Shown here: piece after piece, positions 33,283 through 41,247 of the stretch
Numbering within the stretch: position 1 is the first letter of the stretch
Layout: every line of letters starts with the position of its first letter
Source: Modestobacter italicus
GTDB taxonomy: Bacteria; Actinomycetota; Actinomycetes; Mycobacteriales; Geodermatophilaceae
Assembly: GCF_000306785.1 (NCBI RefSeq)
Contig: NC_017955.1
Coordinates: 2,914,001-2,978,000, forward strand
Direction: 5' to 3'
Length of the DNA: 64,000 bases
The notes under the pieces: model-generated
Told to the model about the DNA's origin: nothing
The model's input: only the letters and a program-made list of their open reading frames with translations
The model's database searches: none
Program-made: the position numbers and the translations under genes

Positions 33283-34278
33283 TCACGGGGCTGCGACGCC
33301 GCTGGCGGCGGCCCGTGCGGAGACCAACTGGGCGCGCACCTCGTCGATCGTGTCCAGGACCGCGATCGTGTCCCGGAGCGGGCGGTCGGGGTGCTCCAGG
33401 AGACCGTCGGCGATGGCCTCGCCGACCGCGCGGAACATCGGCACGTACCCGTTGCCCTCCAGGGGCAGGGTGACGCGCTCGGGGCGGTCGAACGGCGGGG
33501 TCAGCACGGTGTAGGACCCGGTGGCGAAGAACGGCGCGTCGAGCGTGATCGACCCGCTCGTCCCGCCGATGTCGGCGCCCGCACCGACGAAGCCCTGGAT
33601 GCTGGTCAGCAGGGAGGCGAACCGGCCGTCGCCGAAGCGCAGGAACGCCGACGCCGTGAGGTCGACGCCGTCCGCGCGCGCCTCTCCCGTCGCCTCGACC
33701 GCCGTCGGGACACCGAGCAGCAGGTGCGCCAACGTCAGCGGGTAGACGCCCATGTCCAGCAGGGCTCCTCCACCGTCGGACCGCCAGTGGGCGGTACCGG
33801 GCGGCGGCGGGAAGCCGAAGCTCCCCCGGACGGTGCGCACCTCCCCGATCGTGCCGTCGGCGACCTCCTGGAGCACTCGTCGCACGGCCGGGTTGAAGCG
33901 CATCCACATGGCCTCCATCAAGAAGCGGCCCTGCTCGGCGGCGAGGGCGACCAGCGACCGTGCCTCGTCGGCGGTGCTGGTGAAGGCATTCTCGACGAGA
34001 ACGTGCTTGCCGGCCAGCAGTGCGCGGCGGGCGAGGTCGGCATGGGTGCCGATCGGGGTGCAGAGGTACACGACGTCGACGTCGTCGGCGGCGAACAGCG
34101 CGTCGTGGTCGCCGTACCAGCGCGGGACCTCGTGCGCGGCTGCGAACTCGGCCGCGGTCCGCTCGTCCCGCGATGCGACCGCCACGAGGTCGACGTCCGC
34201 GGCCAGGTGCAGGTCGCCGGCGGTGGCCCGACTGATCCCGCCGGTGCCGACCATCCCCCAGCGCGTCCGGCGGCTCAT
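33283..34278 (-). CDS. Gfo/Idh/MocA-family oxidoreductase with altered EKP motif
   Basis: 331 residues. N-terminal NAD(P) fold (GMVGTGGISRATAGDL), then the hinge segment GKHVLVENAFTS where family members normally have EKP or EKA; the codon is AAT (Asn), so the lysine that usually contacts cofactor and substrate is absent. The C-terminal domain has FLMEAMWMRFNP and GGGALLDMGVYPL, as in the dihydrodiol-dehydrogenase/xylose-dehydrogenase branch. Expected role: oxidation of a sugar or glycoside released by the neighbouring glycosidases. ATG 34278 overlaps the stop of a 30-codon ORF as TGATG. Activity is uncertain because of the Lys to Asn change. Confidence 0.8.
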   Translation of the reverse strand: MSRRTRWGMVGTGGISRATAGDLHLAADVDLVAVASRDERTAAEFAAAHEVPRWYGDHDALFAADDVDVVYLCTPIGTHADLARRALLAGKHVLVENAFTSTADEARSLVALAAEQGRFLMEAMWMRFNPAVRRVLQEVADGTIGEVRTVRGSFGFPPPPGTAHWRSDGGGALLDMGVYPLTLAHLLLGVPTAVEATGEARADGVDLTASAFLRFGDGRFASLLTSIQGFVGAGADIGGTSGSITLDAPFFATGSYTVLTPPFDRPERVTLPLEGNGYVPMFRAVGEAIADGLLEHPDRPLRDTIAVLDTIDEVRAQLVSARAAASGVAAP

Positions 34279-34367
34279 CGGGCACTGACCCCGGCGCCGG
34301 ACGGACCGGCCAGCTGCTGAACGGCACGCGCCCGGTGCTCGCGGTCCGGGAACTGCAGGGATGGCAC
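34275..34367 (-). CDS. Small 30-residue ORF, translationally coupled
   Basis: GTG 34367 follows GAGGAG at a normal distance. The frame reads VPSLQFPDREHRARAVQQLA and then GPSGAGVSAR before the stop, which overlaps the Gfo/Idh/MocA start. It fills the gap between the nucleoside-hydrolase-like gene and the oxidoreductase exactly, so it is probably translated, either as a leader peptide or as the remnant of a deleted gene. No homologue recognised. Confidence 0.4.
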   Translation of the reverse strand: MPSLQFPDREHRARAVQQLAGPSGAGVSAR

Positions 34368-34377
34368 GGGGGTCTCC

Positions 34378-35313
34378 TCAGCGTCGGGCGTGCAACTGCA
34401 ACGTGGCGAACAGGTCCTCGACCATCAGCCGGCAGTCGAGGTGGGTGTAGACGCGCATCGGCCGCGCGCCCGGCACGGCCTGGTACTGGCCGGCCCCGGT
34501 GATGGCCGGGGTGTCCCGGAGGACGTACCGGCTGGAGGAGGCGTCGGGCTCGAACCCCGACTGGAGCGCGGTGAGCAGCACCAGCGGGCTGTCCCCGAGG
34601 GCGTAGGTCTGCCCCAGGTCGAACCCGTGCCGGGCGGCCGTCGTCCGCACCCCGTCGAGCGCGGCGAACAGCCGGGCGCCCAGCGGCCCCTGCCCGGCCA
34701 TCCGCAGCTGCAGCTCGGCGAAGGACACCAGGGTCTGCCGGTAGGCGTCGCGCGGCACTTGCCAGACCGGGACGGCGGAGTCGCCGAACACCACCGACGC
34801 GGCGAGGACGTCGATCAGCAGGTTGTACTCGATCGGCATCGCGCCCGGTGGCGGCGAGGCCAGGCCCGGGTGCTCGGGGCCGCCGATCCAGACCAGGGTG
34901 AGCCGCTCAGCGATCCGCGGTTCGATCAGCCAGGCGCTGGCCAATTCGGTCAGGCCGGCGCCGGCGCAGACGTAGAGCGGGGTGTCGACGTCGTCGCGCA
35001 TCGCCTCGGCGACCAGCGCCTCGGCCGCCGCGGACCGGATCGGGGTGCGACGGTCGGTGAGCCCGACGTTGGAGCCGGCCAGCACCGGGACGTCGTCCCG
35101 GCCGGCCAGCCCCAGCACCTCGCGGGCCAGTGCTGCGGCATTGTCGGCGGTGGCGTCCGAGGAGTCGAACGGGTCACCGGGGCGCAGGTGCGAGCCGATG
35201 ACCAGCCGCAGGTCCACCGACGGTGAGAGCGCGTGGTGGGCCAGCTGGACGAGGCCGTCGGGGTCCCCGCCGAGGTCGTTGTCGACGACGACGCGGATGC
35301 GCGGTCGGCCCAC
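34378..35313 (-). CDS. Nucleoside-hydrolase-like protein (paralogue of 52177-53259)
   Basis: 311 residues from GTG 35313, 4 bp after the TetR stop. The N-terminal calcium site of the inosine-uridine hydrolase fold appears as VVVDNDLGGDPDGLVQLAHH, a DNDxxxDPD variant of the usual DTDPGxDD. LTLVWIGGPEHPG and the YNLLIDVLAASVVF segment belong to the same fold. The second copy at the far end of the glycosidase operon shares long identical stretches (LAHHxLSPSVD, VWIGGPExPG, GDSPLVLLTALQSGF). Because both flank a glycosidase/ABC locus, the substrate may be a plant glycoside and not a nucleoside (inference). Confidence 0.72.
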   Translation of the reverse strand: MGRPRIRVVVDNDLGGDPDGLVQLAHHALSPSVDLRLVIGSHLRPGDPFDSSDATADNAAALAREVLGLAGRDDVPVLAGSNVGLTDRRTPIRSAAAEALVAEAMRDDVDTPLYVCAGAGLTELASAWLIEPRIAERLTLVWIGGPEHPGLASPPPGAMPIEYNLLIDVLAASVVFGDSAVPVWQVPRDAYRQTLVSFAELQLRMAGQGPLGARLFAALDGVRTTAARHGFDLGQTYALGDSPLVLLTALQSGFEPDASSSRYVLRDTPAITGAGQYQAVPGARPMRVYTHLDCRLMVEDLFATLQLHARR

Positions 35314-35316
35314 CGG

Positions 35317-35925
35317 TCAGATCTCGACCGTGAACAGCGACTGGGCGTAGCGGCGGACCTCGGCGGCCATGTCGACCGAGCTGCGGTCGTACAGCCACTG
35401 GACCTGCAGTCCGTCCATCAGGGCGACCAGCGTGCGGGCGGCGCCGGCATGGTCGACCCCGGCGCGGAGCTCGCCGGCCGCGTCGGCCTGCTGGAGTGCC
35501 TCGCGCACGTAGCCGATCACCCAGGTGTAGCGCCGGCGGAAGTAGTCGTGGACGGGGTGCTCGGGCGAGGTCGCCTCGGCTGACAACGTCGCGTAGAGCT
35601 CGACGAGCTCGGGGGTCTCCCGCTGGTTGTACTCGACCAGGTCGGCCAGCGCCCGGATGCTCAGCACTCCGGCGGTCTGGTCGCCGAAGAGCGCCTGGGC
35701 CTGCTCGTCGCGCCACTCGAGCACCGCCTCGATCAGGTGCGTCTTGCTCGGGAAGTGGTGCAGCACGCCGGCCTGGCTGAGCCCGGCCCGCTCGGCGACG
35801 TCGCGCAGCGACCCCTTGTGGAAGCCCGCGCTGGAGAAGACCTCGACCGCCGCCGTGAGGATCTCGACCCGCCTGGCAGCGGTCTTCGCGTACTCGCCGC
35901 GAGGCCTGGGTGTGATCGCCGTCAT
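35317..35925 (-). CDS. TetR-family regulator of the glycoside locus
   Basis: 202 residues. HTH: VEILTAAVEVFSSAGFHKGSLRDVAERAGLSQAGVLHHFPSKTHLIEAVL (strong match), followed by a TetR_C-type ligand domain. It is the first gene of a minus-strand operon (TetR, nucleoside-hydrolase-like, small ORF, Gfo/Idh/MocA, broken esterase) and divergent from the ABC/glycosidase operon. A palindrome typical of TetR operators lies in the 118-bp intergenic region, so it probably represses both directions until a sugar or aglycone binds. Confidence 0.85.
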   Translation of the reverse strand: MTAITPRPRGEYAKTAARRVEILTAAVEVFSSAGFHKGSLRDVAERAGLSQAGVLHHFPSKTHLIEAVLEWRDEQAQALFGDQTAGVLSIRALADLVEYNQRETPELVELYATLSAEATSPEHPVHDYFRRRYTWVIGYVREALQQADAAGELRAGVDHAGAARTLVALMDGLQVQWLYDRSSVDMAAEVRRYAQSLFTVEI

Positions 35926-35958
35926 GCCCGGAAGGTAACGCTGAAACCGTCTGAAAAC

Positions 35959-35992
35959 AAACCTAGTGCTCGGTAGGTTTTCCGGCTACGTT
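35959..35992. promoter_or_regulatory. TetR-type operator overlapping the ABC/glycosidase promoter
   Basis: AAACCTA (35959-35965), 8-nt spacer, TAGGTTT (35974-35980) are perfect inverted 7-mers. TACGTT at 35987-35992 is a plausible -10 for the rightward operon, so bound repressor would cover the -35 region. Confidence 0.6.
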
Positions 35993-36043
35993 GTGCGCCA
36001 CGTCACCCCACTCGGGGGTGCGCACCCCCCCGGAGGTACGACC

Positions 36044-37588
36044 GTGCTCGGTAAGAGAAGGGCTGTTGGCATCGCGGCCCTGGCCCTGGCCACCTCGCTG
36101 GTGATGTCTGCCTGTGGCGGCGCAGACAGCGGGGGCAGCAGTGGTGGCGGGGGCAGCAGCGACGCCCTGACGCTCGGCGTGATCGTGCCGCCCACCTCCT
36201 TCGCCGCGGCCAACGCCGCCTGGGCGAACGAGTCCCCCTACGTCCAGGCGGTCTACGACAGCCTGCTCCGCGAGTCCCCCGACGCCGAGGTGGAGCCGTG
36301 GCTGGCCACGGAGTGGTCCTACGACGACTCGAAGACCGTGCTGACCATGACCCTGCGCGACGACGTGACCTTCACCGACGGCACGGAGTTCGACGCCGAC
36401 GTGGCCGCGCAGAACATCCTGCGGTTCAAGAACGGCACCTCACCGAACGCCTCGTACCTGGCCAACGTCTCCGATGCGACCGCCGTCGACCCCACCCACT
36501 TGCAGATCACGCTGTCCCAGCCCGACCCGGCCCTGCTGAACTACCTCGCCCAGAACGCCGGCGCGCAGGAGAGCCCCGCGGCCTTCGGCACCCCCGACGA
36601 GCAGACCACCCCGATCGGCTCCGGCCCCTACGTGCTCGACACGGACGCCACGGTCGTCGGCTCCACGTACGTCTTCACCAAGAACCCGGACTACTGGGCG
36701 CCGGATGAGCAGCACTTCGACGAACTGACGATCAACGTCTACGACAACATCCAGACGCAGGTCAACGCAGTCCAGGGCGGCCAGGTCGACGGCGTCAACC
36801 TGATCGACAACTCGGCGAACGACCAGGTCGAGTCAACCGGTTACCAGCTGGTCACCCACGAGCTCGACTGGGCCGGGCTGATCCTCTTCGACCGTGCCGG
36901 CCAGCTGGCCCCCGAACTCGGCAGCGTGCAGGTCCGTCAGGCCATCGCCCACGCAGTCGACCGCGACGCCGTCCTCAAGGCGGCCAACAACGGCCTCGGC
37001 ACGGTCACCGGTCAGGTGTTCGGTGAGGGCAACCCGGCCTTCGACGAGTCGCTGGACGACACCTACGACTACGACCCCGCCGCAGCGAAGCAGCTGCTGG
37101 CCGAGGCCGGGTACCCCGACGGCTTCACGCTGCAGATGCCGCAGGTGCAGATCGGCACCACCGTCGTGTACGACCTGCTCAAGCAGTACCTCGCGGACGT
37201 CGGCATCACCGTCGAGTACACCCCGCTGCCGCTGAGCCAGGCCATCCCGGACCTGCTGAGCGCCAAGTACCCGGCGTCCTTCTTCGTCCTCCAGCAGGAC
37301 CCGACCGCCTGGCAGGTCGCGCAGTTCTCGATCGCCCAGGGCGCCACGTTCAACGTCTTCCACCAGCCCGACACGACCGTCGCCGGCCTGTTGCAGACGA
37401 TCCAGACCGGCTCACAGGCCGACTCCGACGCGGCGGCACAGCAGCTCAACCAGTACGTGGTCGACCAGGCCTGGTTTGTGCCCTTCTACCGCAACCAGGG
37501 CACGTTCGCGGCGTCGAGCGACCTCGAGGTCACGCACCAGAGCGACAACGCCTACCCGTACCTGCAGAACATCCAGCCGAAGTCCTGA
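36044..37588 (+). CDS. ABC transporter substrate-binding lipoprotein (family 5)
   Basis: 514 residues from GTG 36044 (GGAGG at 36032). Lipoprotein signal with lipobox LVMSAC, modified Cys24, followed by a Gly/Ser linker. The body is an SBP_bac_5 protein (WLATEWSYDDSKTVLTMTLRDDVTFTDGTEFDADV, PIGSGPYVL, VRQAIAHAVDR). Family 5 proteins bind oligopeptides, but also oligosaccharides and glycosides in some bacteria. The glycosidases that follow point to a sugar-containing ligand. First gene of the long operon. Confidence 0.85.
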   Translation: MLGKRRAVGIAALALATSLVMSACGGADSGGSSGGGGSSDALTLGVIVPPTSFAAANAAWANESPYVQAVYDSLLRESPDAEVEPWLATEWSYDDSKTVLTMTLRDDVTFTDGTEFDADVAAQNILRFKNGTSPNASYLANVSDATAVDPTHLQITLSQPDPALLNYLAQNAGAQESPAAFGTPDEQTTPIGSGPYVLDTDATVVGSTYVFTKNPDYWAPDEQHFDELTINVYDNIQTQVNAVQGGQVDGVNLIDNSANDQVESTGYQLVTHELDWAGLILFDRAGQLAPELGSVQVRQAIAHAVDRDAVLKAANNGLGTVTGQVFGEGNPAFDESLDDTYDYDPAAAKQLLAEAGYPDGFTLQMPQVQIGTTVVYDLLKQYLADVGITVEYTPLPLSQAIPDLLSAKYPASFFVLQQDPTAWQVAQFSIAQGATFNVFHQPDTTVAGLLQTIQTGSQADSDAAAQQLNQYVVDQAWFVPFYRNQGTFAASSDLEVTHQSDNAYPYLQNIQPKS

Positions 37589-37667
37589 ACACCGCGGGTG
37601 GGCCGCCGTCGTCCCGGCGGCGGCCCAGCCGGTCCATGACCGACCCTCCAGAGTCGAAGGGATCCCC

Positions 37668-38609
37668 GTGCTCCGATTCGTGCTGCGACGACTGGCCGCC
37701 GGTGCCGTCCTGATCGTCGTCATCTCCGTGGCCACCTTCTTCCTCCTCTACGCCGCCGGCGGTGACATCGCCCGCACGATCCTCGGGCAGACCGCCTCGC
37801 AGGAGACCGTCGACCTGAAGGCGCAGCAGCTCGGCCTGGACCGGCCGCTGCTCACCCAGTTCGGCGACTGGCTCTCCCACGCCGTCCGCGGCGACCTCGG
37901 GACGTCGTGGTTCACCGGCCAGCCGGTCGTCGACGCCATCACCAGCCGGGCGGCGGTCACCCTGTCCTTGGTCATCGGCGCCACCCTGGTCAGCGCGGTG
38001 GTCGCCGTGCTGCTCGGCGTCCTGGCGGCCAAGCGCGGCGGCTGGGTCGACCGGCTGGTGCAGCTGGTCTCGGTCGTCGGCATCGCGATCCCGGGCTTCC
38101 TCGTCGCGATCGGGCTGGTCCTGGTGTTCGCGATCAACCTGGGGTGGTTCAAGCCGACCGGCTACACGCAGTTCGCCGACTCCCCCGGCGGCTGGCTGGC
38201 GGCCATCACGCTGCCGGTCATCGCACTCTCGATCGGGGCCATCGCCGGGGTGGCCCAGCAGGTCCGCGGCTCGATGCTCGACGCGCAGCGGCAGGACTGG
38301 GTGCGCACCCTGCGCAGCCGTGGTCTGTCGGAGTCCCGGGTCATCTACGAGCACGTCCTCCGCAACGCCGCCGGCCCGGCACTGTCGGTGCTGGCGATCC
38401 AGTTCATCGCGCTGATCGGCGGAGCCATCTTCGTCGAGCAGATCTTCGCCATCCCCGGCTTGGGCCAGATCGCCGTCGGCGCCACCAACCAGGGGGACAT
38501 CCCGCTGGTCATGGGCCTGGTGATCACCGTGACCGTGCTCGTCGTCATCGTCAACCTCGTCGTCGACCTGCTGCAGGGTTGGCTGAACCCGAAGGTGCGC
38601 ACCGCATGA
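37668..38609 (+). CDS. ABC transporter permease (DppB/OppB type)
   Basis: 313 residues from GTG 37668. Six predicted helices beginning VLRFVLRRLAAGAVLIVVISVATFFL; the cytoplasmic coupling loop appears as QDWVRTLRSRGLSESRVIYEHVLRNA (EAA-type). Family context and the lipoprotein upstream identify it as the first transmembrane subunit. The stop overlaps the next start as ATGA. Confidence 0.86.
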   Translation: MLRFVLRRLAAGAVLIVVISVATFFLLYAAGGDIARTILGQTASQETVDLKAQQLGLDRPLLTQFGDWLSHAVRGDLGTSWFTGQPVVDAITSRAAVTLSLVIGATLVSAVVAVLLGVLAAKRGGWVDRLVQLVSVVGIAIPGFLVAIGLVLVFAINLGWFKPTGYTQFADSPGGWLAAITLPVIALSIGAIAGVAQQVRGSMLDAQRQDWVRTLRSRGLSESRVIYEHVLRNAAGPALSVLAIQFIALIGGAIFVEQIFAIPGLGQIAVGATNQGDIPLVMGLVITVTVLVVIVNLVVDLLQGWLNPKVRTA

Positions 38610-40423
38610 CCGCCACACTCCCTCCCGCTCAGGTCGTACCGGTCGCGACCCTCGAGCGGGCTGCCCGGGTCTCGCTGTCCCGCCGGCTGCTGCACAACCC
38701 CACCGGCGTCCTGGCACTGACCTGGCTGGTGCTCGTCGTGCTCGCGGCGGTGCTGGCCCCGCTGCTGGCGCCGCACGACCCGAACACCGCCTCGGCCAAC
38801 GACGTGCTCGCCACCCCCGGCGGGTCGTTCCCGCTCGGCGCGGACGCCTCCGGCCACGACATCCTGTCCCGGCTGCTCTACGCCTCGCGGCTGAGCCTGG
38901 CCGGTGCCGCCACCACCGTGGTCGTCGCCGCGGTGCTGGGCATCAGCGCCGGGTTGATCGCCGGTTATTACGGCCGGGTGTTCGAGTCGGTCGCCTCCTG
39001 GTCGGCCAGCCTGATCATGTCGCTGAACGCCATCGTGGTGCTGCTGGCCGCCCGGACGGTCACCGGGCCCTCGGTCTTCACCGCGATGGCCATCTTCGGC
39101 GTGCTGATCGCCCCGGCGTTCTACCGGGTCGTCTCCGCGGCCGTGTCGGGCGTGCGGCACGAGCTCTACGTCGACGCGGCCCGGGTGTCCGGGCTCTCCG
39201 ACGGACGCATCATCGCCAAGCACGTCCTCACCGTGGTCCGCGCCCCGGCGATCATCCTGGCCGCCGGGATCGCCGGCATCGCCATCGCCATCCAGGCCGG
39301 GCTGGACTTCCTCGGCCTCGGCGACCCCAGCCGGCCCACCTGGGGCGGCATGCTCAACGCCGCCTTCTCGGTCATCTTCCGCGCGCCGCTGCAGCTGCTG
39401 TGGCCGAGCCTGGCGATCGGCCTCACCTGTGTCGCCCTGGTCCTGCTCGGCAACGCGCTCCGGGACGAGCTCGAGCGCAGCGCAGCGCCCAAGGTCAGCC
39501 GGCGGGCCCGCCGCAACCCGGCCGCCGTCTCGGTGACCGGCGAGCCGGTCGTCGTGCACGAGGAGCCGGCCGGTCCCCGCGGCGAGGTGCTGCTGGACGT
39601 GCGGGGGCTGTCCGTCGGCTACGACCAGCCCGACGGCACGGTCACGACCGTCGTCCGCGACGTGTCCCTGACCGTGCGGCGCGGGGAGGTGCACGGCCTG
39701 ATCGGCGAGTCAGGCTCGGGCAAGACCCAGACCGCCTGGTCGATCCTGCGGCTGCTCCCGGCCGGTGGCCGGATCGTCGGCGGCGTCATCGAGTTCGAGG
39801 GCGCGGACCTGGCCTCCGCCTCGGCGAAGGAGATGACCGCGCTTCGCGGGGCGAGGATCGCCTACGTCCCGCAGGAGCCGATGAGCAACCTCGACCCGGC
39901 GTTCACCATCGGCCACCAGCTCACCGAGCCGCTGCGGCTCAAGCTGGGGATCAGCAGGGCGGAGGCGAGGGAGCGGGCTCTGGGCCTGCTGGAACGAGTC
40001 GGCATCCCCGACCCGCGACGCACCTACGCCGCCTACCCGCACCAGATCTCCGGCGGCATGGCCCAGCGGGTGCTCATCGCCGGTGCGGTGTCCTGCAACC
40101 CCGACCTGCTCATCGCCGACGAGCCCACCACCGCCCTCGACGTCACGGTGCAGGCCGAGGTGCTCGACCTGCTCCGCGACCTGCAGTCGGAGTTCGACAT
40201 GGGCGTCCTGCTGGTCACCCACAACTTCGGCGTGGTGGCCGACCTCTGCGACCGGGTGTCGGTCATGCGCGACGGGCGGATCGTCGAGACCGGACCGGCC
40301 CGATCCCTCTTCGCCGGCTCCCGGCACGGGTACACCCGCGCACTGTTCGAGGCCGTCCTCGAGGACGGCGAGCCCCGCGGCCCCCTCACCCCCGCCGCCG
40401 CCCCTCAGGGAGCCCCGTCATGA
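38606..40423 (+). CDS. Fused ABC permease (DppC type) and ATPase (DppD type)
   Basis: 605 residues. Residues 1 to about 290 are a DppC/OppC permease ([35 protein letters not shown]-like loop [21 protein letters not shown]). After a Pro/Val linker, from about residue 325, comes a full ATPase: Walker [11 protein letters not shown] near residue 366, signature ISGGMAQRV, Walker [13 protein letters not shown] and switch VTHNF. These two subunits are usually separate polypeptides; the continuous open frame shows a real fusion. Overlaps both neighbours by 4 bp. Confidence 0.87.
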   Translation: MTATLPPAQVVPVATLERAARVSLSRRLLHNPTGVLALTWLVLVVLAAVLAPLLAPHDPNTASANDVLATPGGSFPLGADASGHDILSRLLYASRLSLAGAATTVVVAAVLGISAGLIAGYYGRVFESVASWSASLIMSLNAIVVLLAARTVTGPSVFTAMAIFGVLIAPAFYRVVSAAVSGVRHELYVDAARVSGLSDGRIIAKHVLTVVRAPAIILAAGIAGIAIAIQAGLDFLGLGDPSRPTWGGMLNAAFSVIFRAPLQLLWPSLAIGLTCVALVLLGNALRDELERSAAPKVSRRARRNPAAVSVTGEPVVVHEEPAGPRGEVLLDVRGLSVGYDQPDGTVTTVVRDVSLTVRRGEVHGLIGESGSGKTQTAWSILRLLPAGGRIVGGVIEFEGADLASASAKEMTALRGARIAYVPQEPMSNLDPAFTIGHQLTEPLRLKLGISRAEARERALGLLERVGIPDPRRTYAAYPHQISGGMAQRVLIAGAVSCNPDLLIADEPTTALDVTVQAEVLDLLRDLQSEFDMGVLLVTHNFGVVADLCDRVSVMRDGRIVETGPARSLFAGSRHGYTRALFEAVLEDGEPRGPLTPAAAPQGAPS

Positions 40424-41247
40424 CCGGACCGCTGCTGGACATCTCCGACCTGGTGGTCGAGTACCCGGTCAAGGGCCGCCGGGCGGCTCCCTTCCGGGTG
40501 CTGGACGGGGTCTCCCTGGACATCCGCCCGGGCGAGTGCGTCGGGCTGGTGGGTGAGTCGGGATCCGGCAAGACCACGATGGGTCGGGCCGTGCTCGGTC
40601 TGGCGCCGGTGAGCAGCGGCAGCATCCGCTACGACGGCCGGGACATCAGCCGGCTGTCCCGGGCCGATCGCCGGGCGCTGTCCAGCGACATCCAGGTGGT
40701 CTTCCAGGACCCCTACACGTCGCTGAACCCAGCCCTGACGATCGAGCAGATCCTCGTCGAGCCGCTCACCGTGCAGAAGATCGAGCGCGCCGAGGCGACC
40801 CGCCGGGTGCGCCAGCTCCTCGACCAGGTGCACCTGCCCGCCGACGCCGGCAGCCGGCTGCCCCGGGAGTTCTCCGGCGGGCAGCGGCAGCGGATCGCGA
40901 TCGCCCGGGCGCTCGCGCTGGAGCCCCGGCTGATCGTCTGCGACGAGCCGGTCTCGGCCCTGGACCTGTCCACCCAGGCCCGCGTGCTGGCGCTGTTCAA
41001 GGAGATCCAGGAGCGCACCGGGGTCGCCTACCTGTTCGTGTCCCACGACCTCGCCGTCGTCCGGCACCTGTCCCACCGGGTCGCGGTGCTGTACCGCGGC
41101 GAGATCGTCGAGTGGGGCGACGGTGACCAGGTCACCAGCCGCCCGCAGCACCCCTACACGCAGAAGCTGCTGCTGGCCGCCCCCGTCCCCGACCCGGTCC
41201 AGCAGGAGCAGCGCCGCGCCGAGCGCCGCCGCCTCGCCGCTGCATGA
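40420..41247 (+). CDS. ABC transporter ATPase (DppF/OppF type)
   Basis: 275 residues: Walker [12 protein letters not shown]-loop FQDPYTSLNP, signature FSGGQRQRIAIARAL, Walker B LIVCDEPVSALD and H-loop VSHDLAVV. The C-terminal HPYTQKLLLAAPVPDP segment is typical of oligopeptide/nickel-type transporters. It pairs with the ATPase half of the fused protein to give a heterodimeric motor. It overlaps the following GH3 gene by 4 bp. Confidence 0.87.
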   Translation: MTGPLLDISDLVVEYPVKGRRAAPFRVLDGVSLDIRPGECVGLVGESGSGKTTMGRAVLGLAPVSSGSIRYDGRDISRLSRADRRALSSDIQVVFQDPYTSLNPALTIEQILVEPLTVQKIERAEATRRVRQLLDQVHLPADAGSRLPREFSGGQRQRIAIARALALEPRLIVCDEPVSALDLSTQARVLALFKEIQERTGVAYLFVSHDLAVVRHLSHRVAVLYRGEIVEWGDGDQVTSRPQHPYTQKLLLAAPVPDPVQQEQRRAERRRLAAA

